From: CAZLBC01 sp964557575
Lineage (GTDB): Bacteria > Planctomycetota > Phycisphaerae > SM23-33
Direction of reading: 5' to 3'
NCBI GenBank assembly: GCA_964557575.1
Contig: CAZLBC010000100.1
Coordinates: 1-15,767 of the forward strand
Length of the DNA: 15,767 nt
How positions within the stretch are numbered: position 1 is the stretch's first letter; each line of letters opens with the position of its first letter. The notes under the pieces were generated by a model. It made no database searches. It was not told the origin of the DNA and saw only the letters and a program-made list of their open reading frames with translations. Shown one piece after another: positions 6,357 to 13,780 of this stretch. The translations under genes were made by a program, and so were the position numbers.

Positions 6357-8759
6357 ATGAACGCACGAACGCTCTTGCTGACCACCGCGATCCTCCTGCT
6401 GCCGCGCCCGCCGGCTTTCGCTGCCGACTACCCCGTCAACCGCTGGGTGAAGCTGGAGACGAAAAACGACTTCCGCGGCTACACCTGGGCGTCCCCCGTC
6501 TACGTCCCGGCGCGGAAGCAGATCATCCACTGGGGGGCGGTGCGGAACATCTACCGCGTGCCGCTGGAGAACCGCGACGACGTGCTCGCCTTCGACCCGG
6601 ACCGCGGCGACTGGGTCGGCGACTACCCCGCCACGCCGGACCTCAAGCCCTCCCACAGCGTCGGGCAGACCGGGATCGGGACCAGCATCCGCGGCACGGC
6701 CGCCATGCAGGACAACGGGCGGCCGACGCCGTCGATGTACGTCAACGCCGCCTGCTGGGACGCGAAGCGCGGGCGGGTGGTCTACGCGATGAAGGGGCTG
6801 ATGGCGGCCTACGATCCGGCCGCGAAGACGTGGTCGGACATGAAGGCCGCGGCGGTGATATACGGCACGGAGTACCCGGGCGGGCCGCCGGTGTACGGGG
6901 CGGGTATGGCGTATGACCCGGTCAACGACGAAATCGTCATGTTCCCCCACTGGAGCGGCGCGGGGGACCCGAAGAACATCGACCGCCGCGCGGAGACCGG
7001 CGAGGTCAGCGGCCACCTCGGCACGCTGGTCTTCAGCTATCGCGACCGCCGCTGGCGCCGGACCAAACCGGCGGCGGAGCCGCCGCCCCGCTGCGCCGCG
7101 CCGCTGGTCTACGATCCCGGCAGCCGGTGCCTGGTCATGTTCGGGGGGCGAAACGGCATCGTCCGGACCGACCTGGAGCCCGGTTTCCACCTCGGCGCCG
7201 CCCCCGGGGCGCTGAACGACACCTGGCTGTACGACACGGGATCCCGGACCTGGCGGGAGCTGGAGACGTCCCGGCGGCCGCCGACGACGGACCTGCCCAA
7301 CCTCTTCCGGGAGACCGGAACCGGCACCGTCTTTCTCGCGACGTTCACGGAAGAAGGCCGCAAAAAAACGCCGGCGACCTGCACGTTCTGGACCCTGGAC
7401 ATCGAGCGGGCTTCCTGGCACCGCCGCCTGCGACTGGAACTGGACTTCGAGCCGGCCTGCCGCCGCGTCTACGCGTCGCGGACGCCGCTGTTCTGCGTGG
7501 GCTACGATCCCGATCGCCGGCTGCTGGTGCTGACGCAGAACCGGCGCGAGGGCACGCGGGTCACCCAGGACACGTACGCGCTGCAACTGGACCTGGGGGC
7601 GATGCCGGCGGAGCCCGCCCCGGCATGGCGGCCGCCGCCCCCTATCAGGCCCATCGCGTGGCCCGCGCCGGACCCGGAACACGAACAGCGGCTGCGGCGG
7701 CTGCCGGCCAACGAGTGGGTAAAACTCGAGCCGCGGCCCGGCGAGGAGGTCCGCCGCGACTGGGGCAACGTGGGGTTCGACCCGGTCGAGAACCGGCTCT
7801 ACTACTTCGGCGGCGGGCACTCCACCTACCAGGTCAACGACGTGGCCGTCTACGACGTGGCCGCCAACACCTGGATACACACCGTCGGCGAGCACAACGA
7901 TTTCATTCCCCCCGTCGGCTGGGGCGGCGTCACCATGGGATTCAGGGGCGGCCATCACGCCCACCACCAGCGCAACGAGTATCAGGCGGTCGACGGGCGC
8001 ATGTACGTCTCGATCGGCGGGAACGCGGGATACCTCGGGTGGAGCAGCGCGGACAAGAAGCCGGGCATGAGCTGGTTTTTCGACGCGCGGGCGGGCGGCG
8101 TCTGGCGCATGAAGAAGGTGGCATGCGATCTCGGCCCCGGCGTGGAGCGGCCGTGGGGCAACCCCCATCTCTCCGACGCCGCGGGAAAGATCCACTGCCT
8201 GGAGCTGGTGCCGAAATCCCGCTACGCCCGTGAGCTGAAGGCGGCATACTACTGCGTCTTCGACGCGGCCGCCGGCCGGCTCAGCGTCAGGGCCATCCCC
8301 CGGCCCTGGCCCCTGCGGGTCGGGGAGATGCGCAATTTCTGCCTGGTGCCCGACGAAAAACACATCTATTACTACGAGTACACAAAGCCCCGGAAGGACC
8401 ATCCCGGCACCCGGCGTCTCTGGCGCTACGACATCGCGGCCAACCGGTTCGCCGCCGTGGACTGTGCGCCGCTGCCGCCGAAGGGGCGCATGCCGACGCT
8501 GGAGTACATCGCCGGGCAGAACGCCCTCTTCGCCGTCGTCCAGCCGGAGGGCGCATCCCGGAAGCAGCAGGAGCAGTGGATATACCGCACAGGCGAGCAT
8601 CGCTGGCACCGGCTGCCCATCGAGGGTGTCAGCCCCGTGCTGCAGACCCCCTACGGCCAGATGGCCTACGTCCCCCGCTACGGCGTCCTGATCAACGCGG
8701 CGAAGTACCTCACGGCCATGCGCGTCGACATCGACGGGCGGGCGAACGCCGGGAACTGA
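6357..8759 (+). CDS. Secreted protein with two tandem kelch-like beta-propellers
   Basis: 800 residues. A signal peptide (TLLLTTAILLLPRPPAFA) ends near residue 19. Two propeller units follow, each opening with the same phrase: NRWVKLE near residue 25 and NEWVKLE near residue 450. Kelch-type blades are visible as alternating strands with YD-P and FGG or YFGGG turns, for example LVYDPGSRCLVMFGG (about 250), WLYDTGSRTW (about 290) and VGFDPVENRLYYFGGGHS followed by VAVYDVAANTW in the second half. Such propellers bind ligands or act as lyases or oxidases; no active-site set (such as the Cys-Tyr pair of galactose oxidase) was recognised, so function is unassigned. The start at 6357 is chosen because the signal peptide begins there and ACGGAG precedes it. 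Divergent from the phosphoesterase operon, with which it shares a 274-bp control region. Converges on the ceramidase-like gene with only 4 bp between stops and no evident terminator. Confidence 0.75.
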   Translation: MNARTLLLTTAILLLPRPPAFAADYPVNRWVKLETKNDFRGYTWASPVYVPARKQIIHWGAVRNIYRVPLENRDDVLAFDPDRGDWVGDYPATPDLKPSHSVGQTGIGTSIRGTAAMQDNGRPTPSMYVNAACWDAKRGRVVYAMKGLMAAYDPAAKTWSDMKAAAVIYGTEYPGGPPVYGAGMAYDPVNDEIVMFPHWSGAGDPKNIDRRAETGEVSGHLGTLVFSYRDRRWRRTKPAAEPPPRCAAPLVYDPGSRCLVMFGGRNGIVRTDLEPGFHLGAAPGALNDTWLYDTGSRTWRELETSRRPPTTDLPNLFRETGTGTVFLATFTEEGRKKTPATCTFWTLDIERASWHRRLRLELDFEPACRRVYASRTPLFCVGYDPDRRLLVLTQNRREGTRVTQDTYALQLDLGAMPAEPAPAWRPPPPIRPIAWPAPDPEHEQRLRRLPANEWVKLEPRPGEEVRRDWGNVGFDPVENRLYYFGGGHSTYQVNDVAVYDVAANTWIHTVGEHNDFIPPVGWGGVTMGFRGGHHAHHQRNEYQAVDGRMYVSIGGNAGYLGWSSADKKPGMSWFFDARAGGVWRMKKVACDLGPGVERPWGNPHLSDAAGKIHCLELVPKSRYARELKAAYYCVFDAAAGRLSVRAIPRPWPLRVGEMRNFCLVPDEKHIYYYEYTKPRKDHPGTRRLWRYDIAANRFAAVDCAPLPPKGRMPTLEYIAGQNALFAVVQPEGASRKQQEQWIYRTGEHRWHRLPIEGVSPVLQTPYGQMAYVPRYGVLINAAKYLTAMRVDIDGRANAGN

Positions 8760-8763
8760 CGCA

Positions 8764-10239
8764 TCATTTTTTCTTGCCCCCCTGCCACATCCCGTTGATC
8801 AGCGCGACGGTGCGGTCGACCAGCACCTGACCGCCCGCCGGCCCGACGAGGCTGCTGTGGACCACCGCGCTGTAGTGGCCGCCCCGGACGGCCTTTTTCG
8901 TCGGCAGGTACGACCCGCCGCCCACGAGCTGGATCACGAACGTCTGCACGGCCGCGCTGCGGGCCTTGATCCGGATGCCGTAGTCGGTGAACAGCTCGAA
9001 GGGATTCGTGCAGATCGCCACGTCCCCGATACGCAGGACGTGCAGTTCGATCTCGTGGACCGGCTTCGGGTCCTCCTGCTGCCGCTCGAACCGCTCGACG
9101 GTCACCCGGTACCACTGGGCCCGCCGGAACTCGCGGTTTGCCGCCTTCGGGGCCTTTTCTATCCGGGCCATCGCCTTCTCGAACGCGGCCTTCGCCTCGT
9201 TGTATTCCGCCGTGGTAACCGGCCGCATCGGCAGCTTCACGGTCTCGACCCGGTGTTCGAACGGGACGTCGGCGTGCCGGTCGTCTTTCACCGCCTCGTA
9301 GGATTCATCGACGGCGCGAATGATCCGCCGGGCGATCTCCCGGAGCCGGGTCAGGCCGCGCAGCCTGCGCATCCGCTCATCGGCGGCCTTCCGGTACATC
9401 AGGTGCGGCGACTGGTCGCCGGCGGCGCCCGTCCAGCCCAGGACGCAGAGCTGCTCGCCGTACCGCTTTTGCAGGCCCTCCCGCACCGGGTGCCAGAAAT
9501 CGGCGTTGACCGCCGTCCGGCCCTCGACCTCCTGGGAGGGGCACGCCACGTTCACGGCCGCCGCGACCAGCCGGCCCTCGCCGTTCCAGAAGAACAGCGT
9601 TCCCACGTCGTGGTCCTCGTAGCCTTCCAGGCTCCTGAAGTGCGGGACGTTCGTGCGGCCGTACATGCGGGCCGAGCCGTCGGCGTAGGACGCCCGGCGG
9701 TTGCAGGCGACCACCGCGTGGCCGAGTCCCCACGAAAAGGACCCTTTCGCCCGGCCCGCCCAGGCCTTCTCGACGGCCGCGGCGACCCGTTCGGCGAAAA
9801 AGGCCCGGTACGCGGCGACCTGCATGACGCCCTCTTTCGGGATCCGGTATTTCTTCAGCTTGCAGACCGGCGCGGTGTGCGTGTGCGTGGCGCCGGCGAA
9901 CAGTTTCGCCGTGTCGACAGCGGGCAGGCGATTCCGGACCTCGGCGCGAAGGAGCTCAAGCAGGTCCGGGGGCACCGAGACCAGGTCGCAGGAGATGATG
10001 ACGGCCAGGTCGCGGGTTGTGCCGTCCTGCCGGGATTCCAGCGCCAGGACGTTGGCGGTGACCGGCGACTCCACCTTCCGGGCGACCCGCAGGCGAAACT
10101 GCCCGGAGACGGCGACCGGGCGGTCGGGCGTGATGTCTGCCGTGGCCGTCCCCACGAAGAGTTCCGCCGATCGGCAAGCGCCGAACAGCGCGAAAAATAC
10201 CGCCGCCGACAGGATAACCGGGTGTGTTCGCATAGGCAT
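8764..10239 (-). CDS. Secreted neutral ceramidase-like hydrolase
   Basis: 491 residues. A signal peptide (VILSAAVFFALFGA) is followed by Cys22, which could be a lipoprotein site although FGAC is a poor lipobox. The mature protein opens with VGTATADITP, the signature start of neutral/alkaline non-lysosomal ceramidase-type domains. GATHTHTAP (His119, His121) supplies the expected zinc ligands, and GAAGDQSP (Ser277) matches the position of the catalytic serine. The chain is shorter than classical ceramidases (about 650 or more), lacking most of the C-terminal domain, as is usual for the many ceramidase-like proteins of Planctomycetota and relatives. Amide hydrolysis of a lipid or other N-acylated substrate is likely; ceramide itself is only one possibility. 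The ATG at 10239 is favoured over the one at 10233 because AGGAG ends six bases before it. Single gene, convergent with the propeller gene. Confidence 0.75.
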   Translation of the reverse strand: MPMRTHPVILSAAVFFALFGACRSAELFVGTATADITPDRPVAVSGQFRLRVARKVESPVTANVLALESRQDGTTRDLAVIISCDLVSVPPDLLELLRAEVRNRLPAVDTAKLFAGATHTHTAPVCKLKKYRIPKEGVMQVAAYRAFFAERVAAAVEKAWAGRAKGSFSWGLGHAVVACNRRASYADGSARMYGRTNVPHFRSLEGYEDHDVGTLFFWNGEGRLVAAAVNVACPSQEVEGRTAVNADFWHPVREGLQKRYGEQLCVLGWTGAAGDQSPHLMYRKAADERMRRLRGLTRLREIARRIIRAVDESYEAVKDDRHADVPFEHRVETVKLPMRPVTTAEYNEAKAAFEKAMARIEKAPKAANREFRRAQWYRVTVERFERQQEDPKPVHEIELHVLRIGDVAICTNPFELFTDYGIRIKARSAAVQTFVIQLVGGGSYLPTKKAVRGGHYSAVVHSSLVGPAGGQVLVDRTVALINGMWQGGKKK

Positions 10240-10363
10240 GATACGCTCCTTTCCGGGAAGGGCATTTCTCTTGACGGGCCGAATCGCCGACTGACAGGAT
10301 ACCCGATCGCGGCCCGCGATTAAAAGGGCGTTTCGCCGCACACGACACGATCGGAGAACAGCC

Positions 10364-10541
10364 ATGCGTATCCTCGCCGCCACGCTCTGTCTCTTTCTCG
10401 CATCCTCGCCTGTTCCGGTGCGCGCCCGACGACGAGACCGCGGCAAGCAGGACAACGTCCCTGAACTTCCGCGACGGTTCCGGCGGCGCGGTCTGCTTCC
10501 CGCACGTTTACCGCATACCAAATCGCGAAAATGGCGCATAA
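10364..10541 (+). pseudogene. Remnant of a small secreted protein gene (frameshifted)
   Basis: The ATG at 10364 follows GGAG and begins a good signal peptide, MRILAATLCLFLASSPVPVRA. The open frame then turns into Arg-rich shadow-like sequence that runs to 10625 across the next promoter, so it is not a credible product. Moving one base at about 10421 gives APDDETAASRTTSLNFRD and then GSGGAVCFPHVYRI, ending at TAA 10539-10541; this reads more like protein. V-x-FPH is reminiscent of the start of class III/c7 cytochromes, but no haem-binding CxxCH is left. Best read as a decayed gene. It is the only gene between the divergent ceramidase-like gene and the flavoprotein gene. Confidence 0.4.
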
Positions 10542-10547
10542 CAACCG

Positions 10548-10577
10548 TTGCTTTTCCCGGCCGGCCGGCGGTACACT
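10548..10577 (+). promoter_or_regulatory. Promoter of the flavoprotein/methyltransferase pair
   Basis: TTGCTT (10548-10553) and TACACT (10572-10577) are 18 bases apart, leaving a leader of about 55 nt before the ATG at 10639. The arrangement resembles the promoter at 6228-6257. Confidence 0.45.
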
Positions 10578-10638
10578 GGCGGTCTGTAACCCTTTACCCA
10601 ATTGACCAGGCTTTGCGAGCCGCTTAAGGAGAAATGAT

Positions 10639-11316
10639 ATGTCCGCACACACCACCAGACGAACCGTCCTCGGCGCGGCGGGAATCGCCGCGCTGACCGG
10701 CGCAGCCGCGCGGCCCGCGGCGGCGCAGGACAGGAAAAGCGGCGCCGTCAAGATCGTCGGCGTCTGCTGCAGCCCGCGCAAGGGCATGACCACCGCCGCG
10801 TCACTCGGCATCGCCCTGGACGCCGCCAAAGAGGCCGGCGACACGGTCGCCACGGAACTGATCGAGCTGGCCGGGATGGACATCCCCGTCTTCGACCCGG
10901 CGAAGGGACCCGCGAAGGACTTCATGTCGCTGGTTTCGCGGCTCTCGGCGCCGGAGGTCGGGGGCATCATCGTGGGCACGCCCGTCTACTTCTGCAACAT
11001 GACCTCCCTGTGCAAGGCGTTCCTGGACAACTGCATCGCCTTCCGGAAGAACAAGCTGGCCCTCGCCGGGAAGGTCGCGGGCGTCCTGGCGGTCGGCGGG
11101 TGCCGCAACGGCGGGCAGGAACTTACCCTGCGGTCGGTGTCGGCCGCGCTCCTCTGCCAGGAGATGATCGTGGTCGGCGACGGCAGGCCGACCGCCCACA
11201 TCGGCGCCACGCTCTGGAGCAGCGGCGACAGCATCGCGAAAGACGACTTCGGGCAGACCACGGCCAGGAACCTCGGCCGCCGCGTGGCGGAGATTGCGCT
11301 GCAGCAGTCCGGCTGA
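10639..11316 (+). CDS. Tat-exported NADPH-dependent FMN reductase-like flavoprotein
   Basis: 225 residues. It starts with a twin-arginine signal (TTRRTVLGAAGIAAL, Arg7-Arg8, then an Ala-rich stretch to about residue 30). The rest is a flavodoxin-fold domain. VCCSPRKGMTT (42-52) matches the FMN phosphate loop of the FMN-reductase family, GTPVYFCNMTSLCKAF (113-128) matches the second flavin loop, and VGGCRNGGQELTL is the third conserved block. The C-x2-C-x2-C cluster motif of iron-sulfur flavoproteins is absent. Tat export implies folding with cofactor in the cytoplasm and redox work in the periplasm; the electron partner is unknown. The ribosome-binding site AAGGAG lies seven bases before the ATG. 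The methyltransferase begins 16 bp after the stop, so the two are probably co-transcribed. Confidence 0.75.
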   Translation: MSAHTTRRTVLGAAGIAALTGAAARPAAAQDRKSGAVKIVGVCCSPRKGMTTAASLGIALDAAKEAGDTVATELIELAGMDIPVFDPAKGPAKDFMSLVSRLSAPEVGGIIVGTPVYFCNMTSLCKAFLDNCIAFRKNKLALAGKVAGVLAVGGCRNGGQELTLRSVSAALLCQEMIVVGDGRPTAHIGATLWSSGDSIAKDDFGQTTARNLGRRVAEIALQQSG

Positions 11317-11332
11317 TAACCGGGCGGATGTT

Positions 11333-11962
11333 ATGCCCAAAACCGAACCCTTCGACACGCACCCCGGCGCGTACGACGCGTGGTTCGAGCGCCACCCGGA
11401 CCGCTACGCGGCGGAACTGGCGGCCGTTCGCCGGCTCCTGCCCGCGGAACCCGCCGCGGGACTGGAGGTCGGCGCGGGAACCGGGCGGTTCGCCGCCCCC
11501 CTCGGCATCGAAACCGGCGTGGAACCATCCGCGGCGATGGCGGCCGCCGCCGCGCGCCGGGGCGTCGCGGTCGTTTCCGGCGTCGCCGAGGACCTGCCCT
11601 TCCCCGGCGCGTCGTTCGACCTCGTCCTGATGGTGACCACCATCTGCTTCGTCGACGACGTCGACGCCGCGCTGCGGGAGGCGCTGCGGGTCCTGCGGCC
11701 CGGGGGCCACATCATCGTCGGCTTCGTCGACCGGGTAAGCGAACTGGGCCGGCGTTACGAGCGGAAACGGGCAACCAGCCGGTTCTACGGCGCGGCCGTG
11801 TTCTTCTCGGCCCCGGAGGTCGGGGGCCACCTCGAACAGGCCGGGTTCGAGATCACCGACACGGTCCAGACGCTCGTCGGCGGCGACGACCCGGGGGCCG
11901 TCCTGCCGGGCAGCGGAACCGGCGCCTTCGTCGCGATCAAGGCGGTGAAGCCGGACCGCTGA
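11333..11962 (+). CDS. Class I SAM-dependent methyltransferase
   Basis: 209 residues, a single Rossmann methyltransferase domain. LEVGAGTGR (44-52) is the SAM-binding motif I, VEPS (63-66) is the acidic ribose-contact strand, AEDLPFPGASFDLVLM is motifs II-III, and LREALRVLRPGGHIIVGF is the post-III block, all typical of the Methyltransf_11 group. The acceptor cannot be predicted. No signal peptide, so cytoplasmic. The ATG at 11333 follows only a weak GGAT, and translation may be coupled to the flavoprotein gene ending at 11316. Converges on the radical SAM gene with 31 bp between the stops. Confidence 0.8.
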   Translation: MPKTEPFDTHPGAYDAWFERHPDRYAAELAAVRRLLPAEPAAGLEVGAGTGRFAAPLGIETGVEPSAAMAAAAARRGVAVVSGVAEDLPFPGASFDLVLMVTTICFVDDVDAALREALRVLRPGGHIIVGFVDRVSELGRRYERKRATSRFYGAAVFFSAPEVGGHLEQAGFEITDTVQTLVGGDDPGAVLPGSGTGAFVAIKAVKPDR

Positions 11963-11988
11963 CGGGCGGGCGGGCGCCTTCCGCGACG

Positions 11989-12006
11989 GGCCGTTAATGA
12001 ACGGCC
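11989..12006. terminator. Short hairpin between convergent genes
   Basis: GGCCGTT, loop AATG, AACGGCC: a perfect 7-bp stem that overlaps the stop codon of the minus-strand radical SAM gene and lies 27 bp after the methyltransferase stop. It has no T-tract on either strand, so it is at best a weak or factor-assisted terminator serving both directions. Confidence 0.3.
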
Positions 12007-13607
12007 ACGGTCCTGCCCTGCTGCGTGGTTATGCAGTCGACACCGTCCCAGAGCGAGAAAAACAGCGCGGGCCGGAACTTCTCAACGACGTACCGTCCGT
12101 TTTTATTGTCACCCAGGAGTTCTCCGCTGTGCAGCAGGTGGGTCAGGATTTCCTTTCCCAGGAGCGTCCGGTCGTCATCGTGATCCGCGGCGTCGAGCAG
12201 GTCCGGGAGGGCGATTGAATCGGCCGCGAACGTCAGCCCCTTCAGGAAGTTGATGATGCGCGTCGCGATAAAGAGCGTGTAGATGTCCTCCCGGGAAAAC
12301 CGGTCCGTCTCGATAGCCATGGCCGTCGAACGCGACCTGAGTATGTCCGCTTCGCTCGGTGCCGGGAAGCCCCGGGCGATCGCCGTGCCCGGGGTCAGGT
12401 AGAAGATGCTCGGGCCCATGAGCACCGGCAGCCGGGCCATCGTCCGGATCGTCTCGATCATCGCATCGCGGTCCTCGCCGGGAAGCCCCAGGATCTGGTA
12501 GCAGGTTATCCTGAAACCGAGCCGGAAGGCGGTGTCGACGACATCGATGAACGTGTCGATCGAAAGGGGCCGGCGGATCTTTTCGCTGCCGGCCGGCCCG
12601 GTACTGACCAGCGCGAGGTTCAGGCGGTCAAACCCCGCGCGCCGCATCGCCGCAAGCACGTCACCGTCGAGCCCCCGGTAGCAGACCCCGTTCATGGCCG
12701 CGAGCCGTATGTCGCCGGCGGGAAAGGTCTCGACAATCGTTTCACACAACTGAAGCACCCGGTTTCGGGAAACGGTAAGATTGTCGTCCTCGAAATTAAA
12801 GACCCGGTACCCCTGCTCGTAGCGCAGCGTCATCTCGTCGACAACGCTTTTGACGCTCCTGGCCCGGTACCGGTCGCCGAAGACCAGGTGCACCGAGCAG
12901 TACGAGCAGCGAAACGGGCAGGAGCGCGACGTCATCATCATGGCCGCCGGCCGCCCGCCGTATTGGTATCGACGCAGGTCGAAGTCGGAGAAATCGGGAA
13001 CGGGCAGCGCGTCCGGATCGATGGCGCGATCCGGCTCGTTCAGGACGACGCGGCCCTCTTTTTTGTACCCCAGCCCGGCTATCGAGTGATAATCGCCGTT
13101 CTTTTCATACGCGTCCGCGAGTTGGGCCATCGCCCGCTCGCCCTCACCGACGACGACAAGATCCACGCTTTCTTCGGCCAGCACCATTCCGGGACACGCC
13201 GCGGCGTGTCCGCCCCCCACGACCACCGGGCAGCCGGCGGTCTGTTTCACAATCCGCGCGACCGCGATCGCCTCGCGCCAGTAGGGAGAACAGAGGGCGG
13301 CTATGCCCGCGAGGTCGGGATCGATCTCCGCGATGTCGCGGGCGATGTGATCGAAGGCCGCGCCGAAATGATAGTACTGGCCGAACGTGGAAAAGGGGCT
13401 GCGGTCGTGATCGCCGTAAAACGCCCGCAGGTATGCCAGCTCTTCGGGCAGCGGGATAGTAAAGCGGCCGTGTCCCTGGTGATAATCCCTGATGATCACC
13501 TCGTGGTTTCCAAGGCAGGCCTTGAGGTACGCGAGGCCCAGCGGCTGGAGGCGCGACTCGGTATCGTAAAAGTCCTGCACCGGCGGCTGTATCAACAGTA
13601 TCTTCAT
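11994..13607 (-). CDS. B12-binding domain radical SAM protein
   Basis: 537 residues. Residues 1-160 form a cobalamin-binding-like Rossmann domain (MKILLIQPPV start, VVVGGGHAAACPGMVL, DLVVVGEGE), the usual N-terminal half of COG1032-type proteins. Residues 225-430 form the radical SAM core with Cys230-x3-Cys234-x2-Cys237 (CPFRCSYC), which binds the [4Fe-4S] cluster that cleaves SAM. FEDDNLTV and QILGLPGED are further conserved core segments. The C-terminal 100 residues are a family-specific extension. The DxHxxG cobalamin-ligand motif is absent, as is common here, so B12 use is uncertain. Members carry out methylations and rearrangements in lipid or secondary metabolism; no substrate can be named. 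The start at 13607 is chosen from the conserved MKILLIQPP; ATG 13616 is an alternative, and neither has a ribosome-binding site. Divergent from the MutY-like gene. Confidence 0.8.
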   Translation of the reverse strand: MKILLIQPPVQDFYDTESRLQPLGLAYLKACLGNHEVIIRDYHQGHGRFTIPLPEELAYLRAFYGDHDRSPFSTFGQYYHFGAAFDHIARDIAEIDPDLAGIAALCSPYWREAIAVARIVKQTAGCPVVVGGGHAAACPGMVLAEESVDLVVVGEGERAMAQLADAYEKNGDYHSIAGLGYKKEGRVVLNEPDRAIDPDALPVPDFSDFDLRRYQYGGRPAAMMMTSRSCPFRCSYCSVHLVFGDRYRARSVKSVVDEMTLRYEQGYRVFNFEDDNLTVSRNRVLQLCETIVETFPAGDIRLAAMNGVCYRGLDGDVLAAMRRAGFDRLNLALVSTGPAGSEKIRRPLSIDTFIDVVDTAFRLGFRITCYQILGLPGEDRDAMIETIRTMARLPVLMGPSIFYLTPGTAIARGFPAPSEADILRSRSTAMAIETDRFSREDIYTLFIATRIINFLKGLTFAADSIALPDLLDAADHDDDRTLLGKEILTHLLHSGELLGDNKNGRYVVEKFRPALFFSLWDGVDCITTQQGRTVAVH

Positions 13608-13621
13608 CGAGTACATTATTA

Positions 13622-13632
13622 CGCGGAACAGT
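13622..13632 (-). repeat. 11-bp inverted repeat, arm near the radical SAM start
   Basis: CGCGGAACAGT on the plus strand. It is the exact reverse complement of ACTGTTCCGCG at 13731-13741, 98 bp away. This arm lies 15 bases before the radical SAM start at 13607. Possibly a shared operator copy oriented toward each of the two divergent genes. Confidence 0.4.
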
Positions 13633-13730
13633 CCGGCGGCCACTAAAATCGCGCACGGCAATGCCCGTTTTGCCGTAAAAACACGACCGCAGCCGCCGCG
13701 ATCCCGTGAAAACCGCGCCGAGCGGGGTAT

Positions 13731-13741
13731 ACTGTTCCGCG
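13731..13741 (+). repeat. 11-bp inverted repeat, arm at the MutY-side promoter
   Basis: ACTGTTCCGCG, partner of 13622-13632. It overlaps TATACT (13728-13733), a candidate -10 box for the MutY-like gene; no convincing -35 box precedes it. The pair could mark binding sites for one regulator acting on both divergent genes. Confidence 0.4.
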
Positions 13742-13780
13742 GCAATAGCTAACCGAGAGAGACAGCGGAGGAAAACCTCG

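Noticed and set aside
6318..8609. 763-codon minus-strand open frame opposite the propeller gene
   Set aside because: It is an antisense shadow with no signal peptide or motif; the plus strand has a signal peptide and repeated kelch-like blades.
8745..8780. Possible terminator between the convergent propeller and ceramidase-like genes (TTTTTT at 8767-8772)
   Set aside because: The T-run is the Lys-rich end of the ceramidase-like gene, and the preceding GGGCGAACGCCC-like bases do not form a stem with a workable loop.
10271..10300. Possible plus-strand promoter TTGACG-18-CAGGAT before the decayed gene at 10364
   Set aside because: The -35 is good but the -10 matches only three of six consensus bases.
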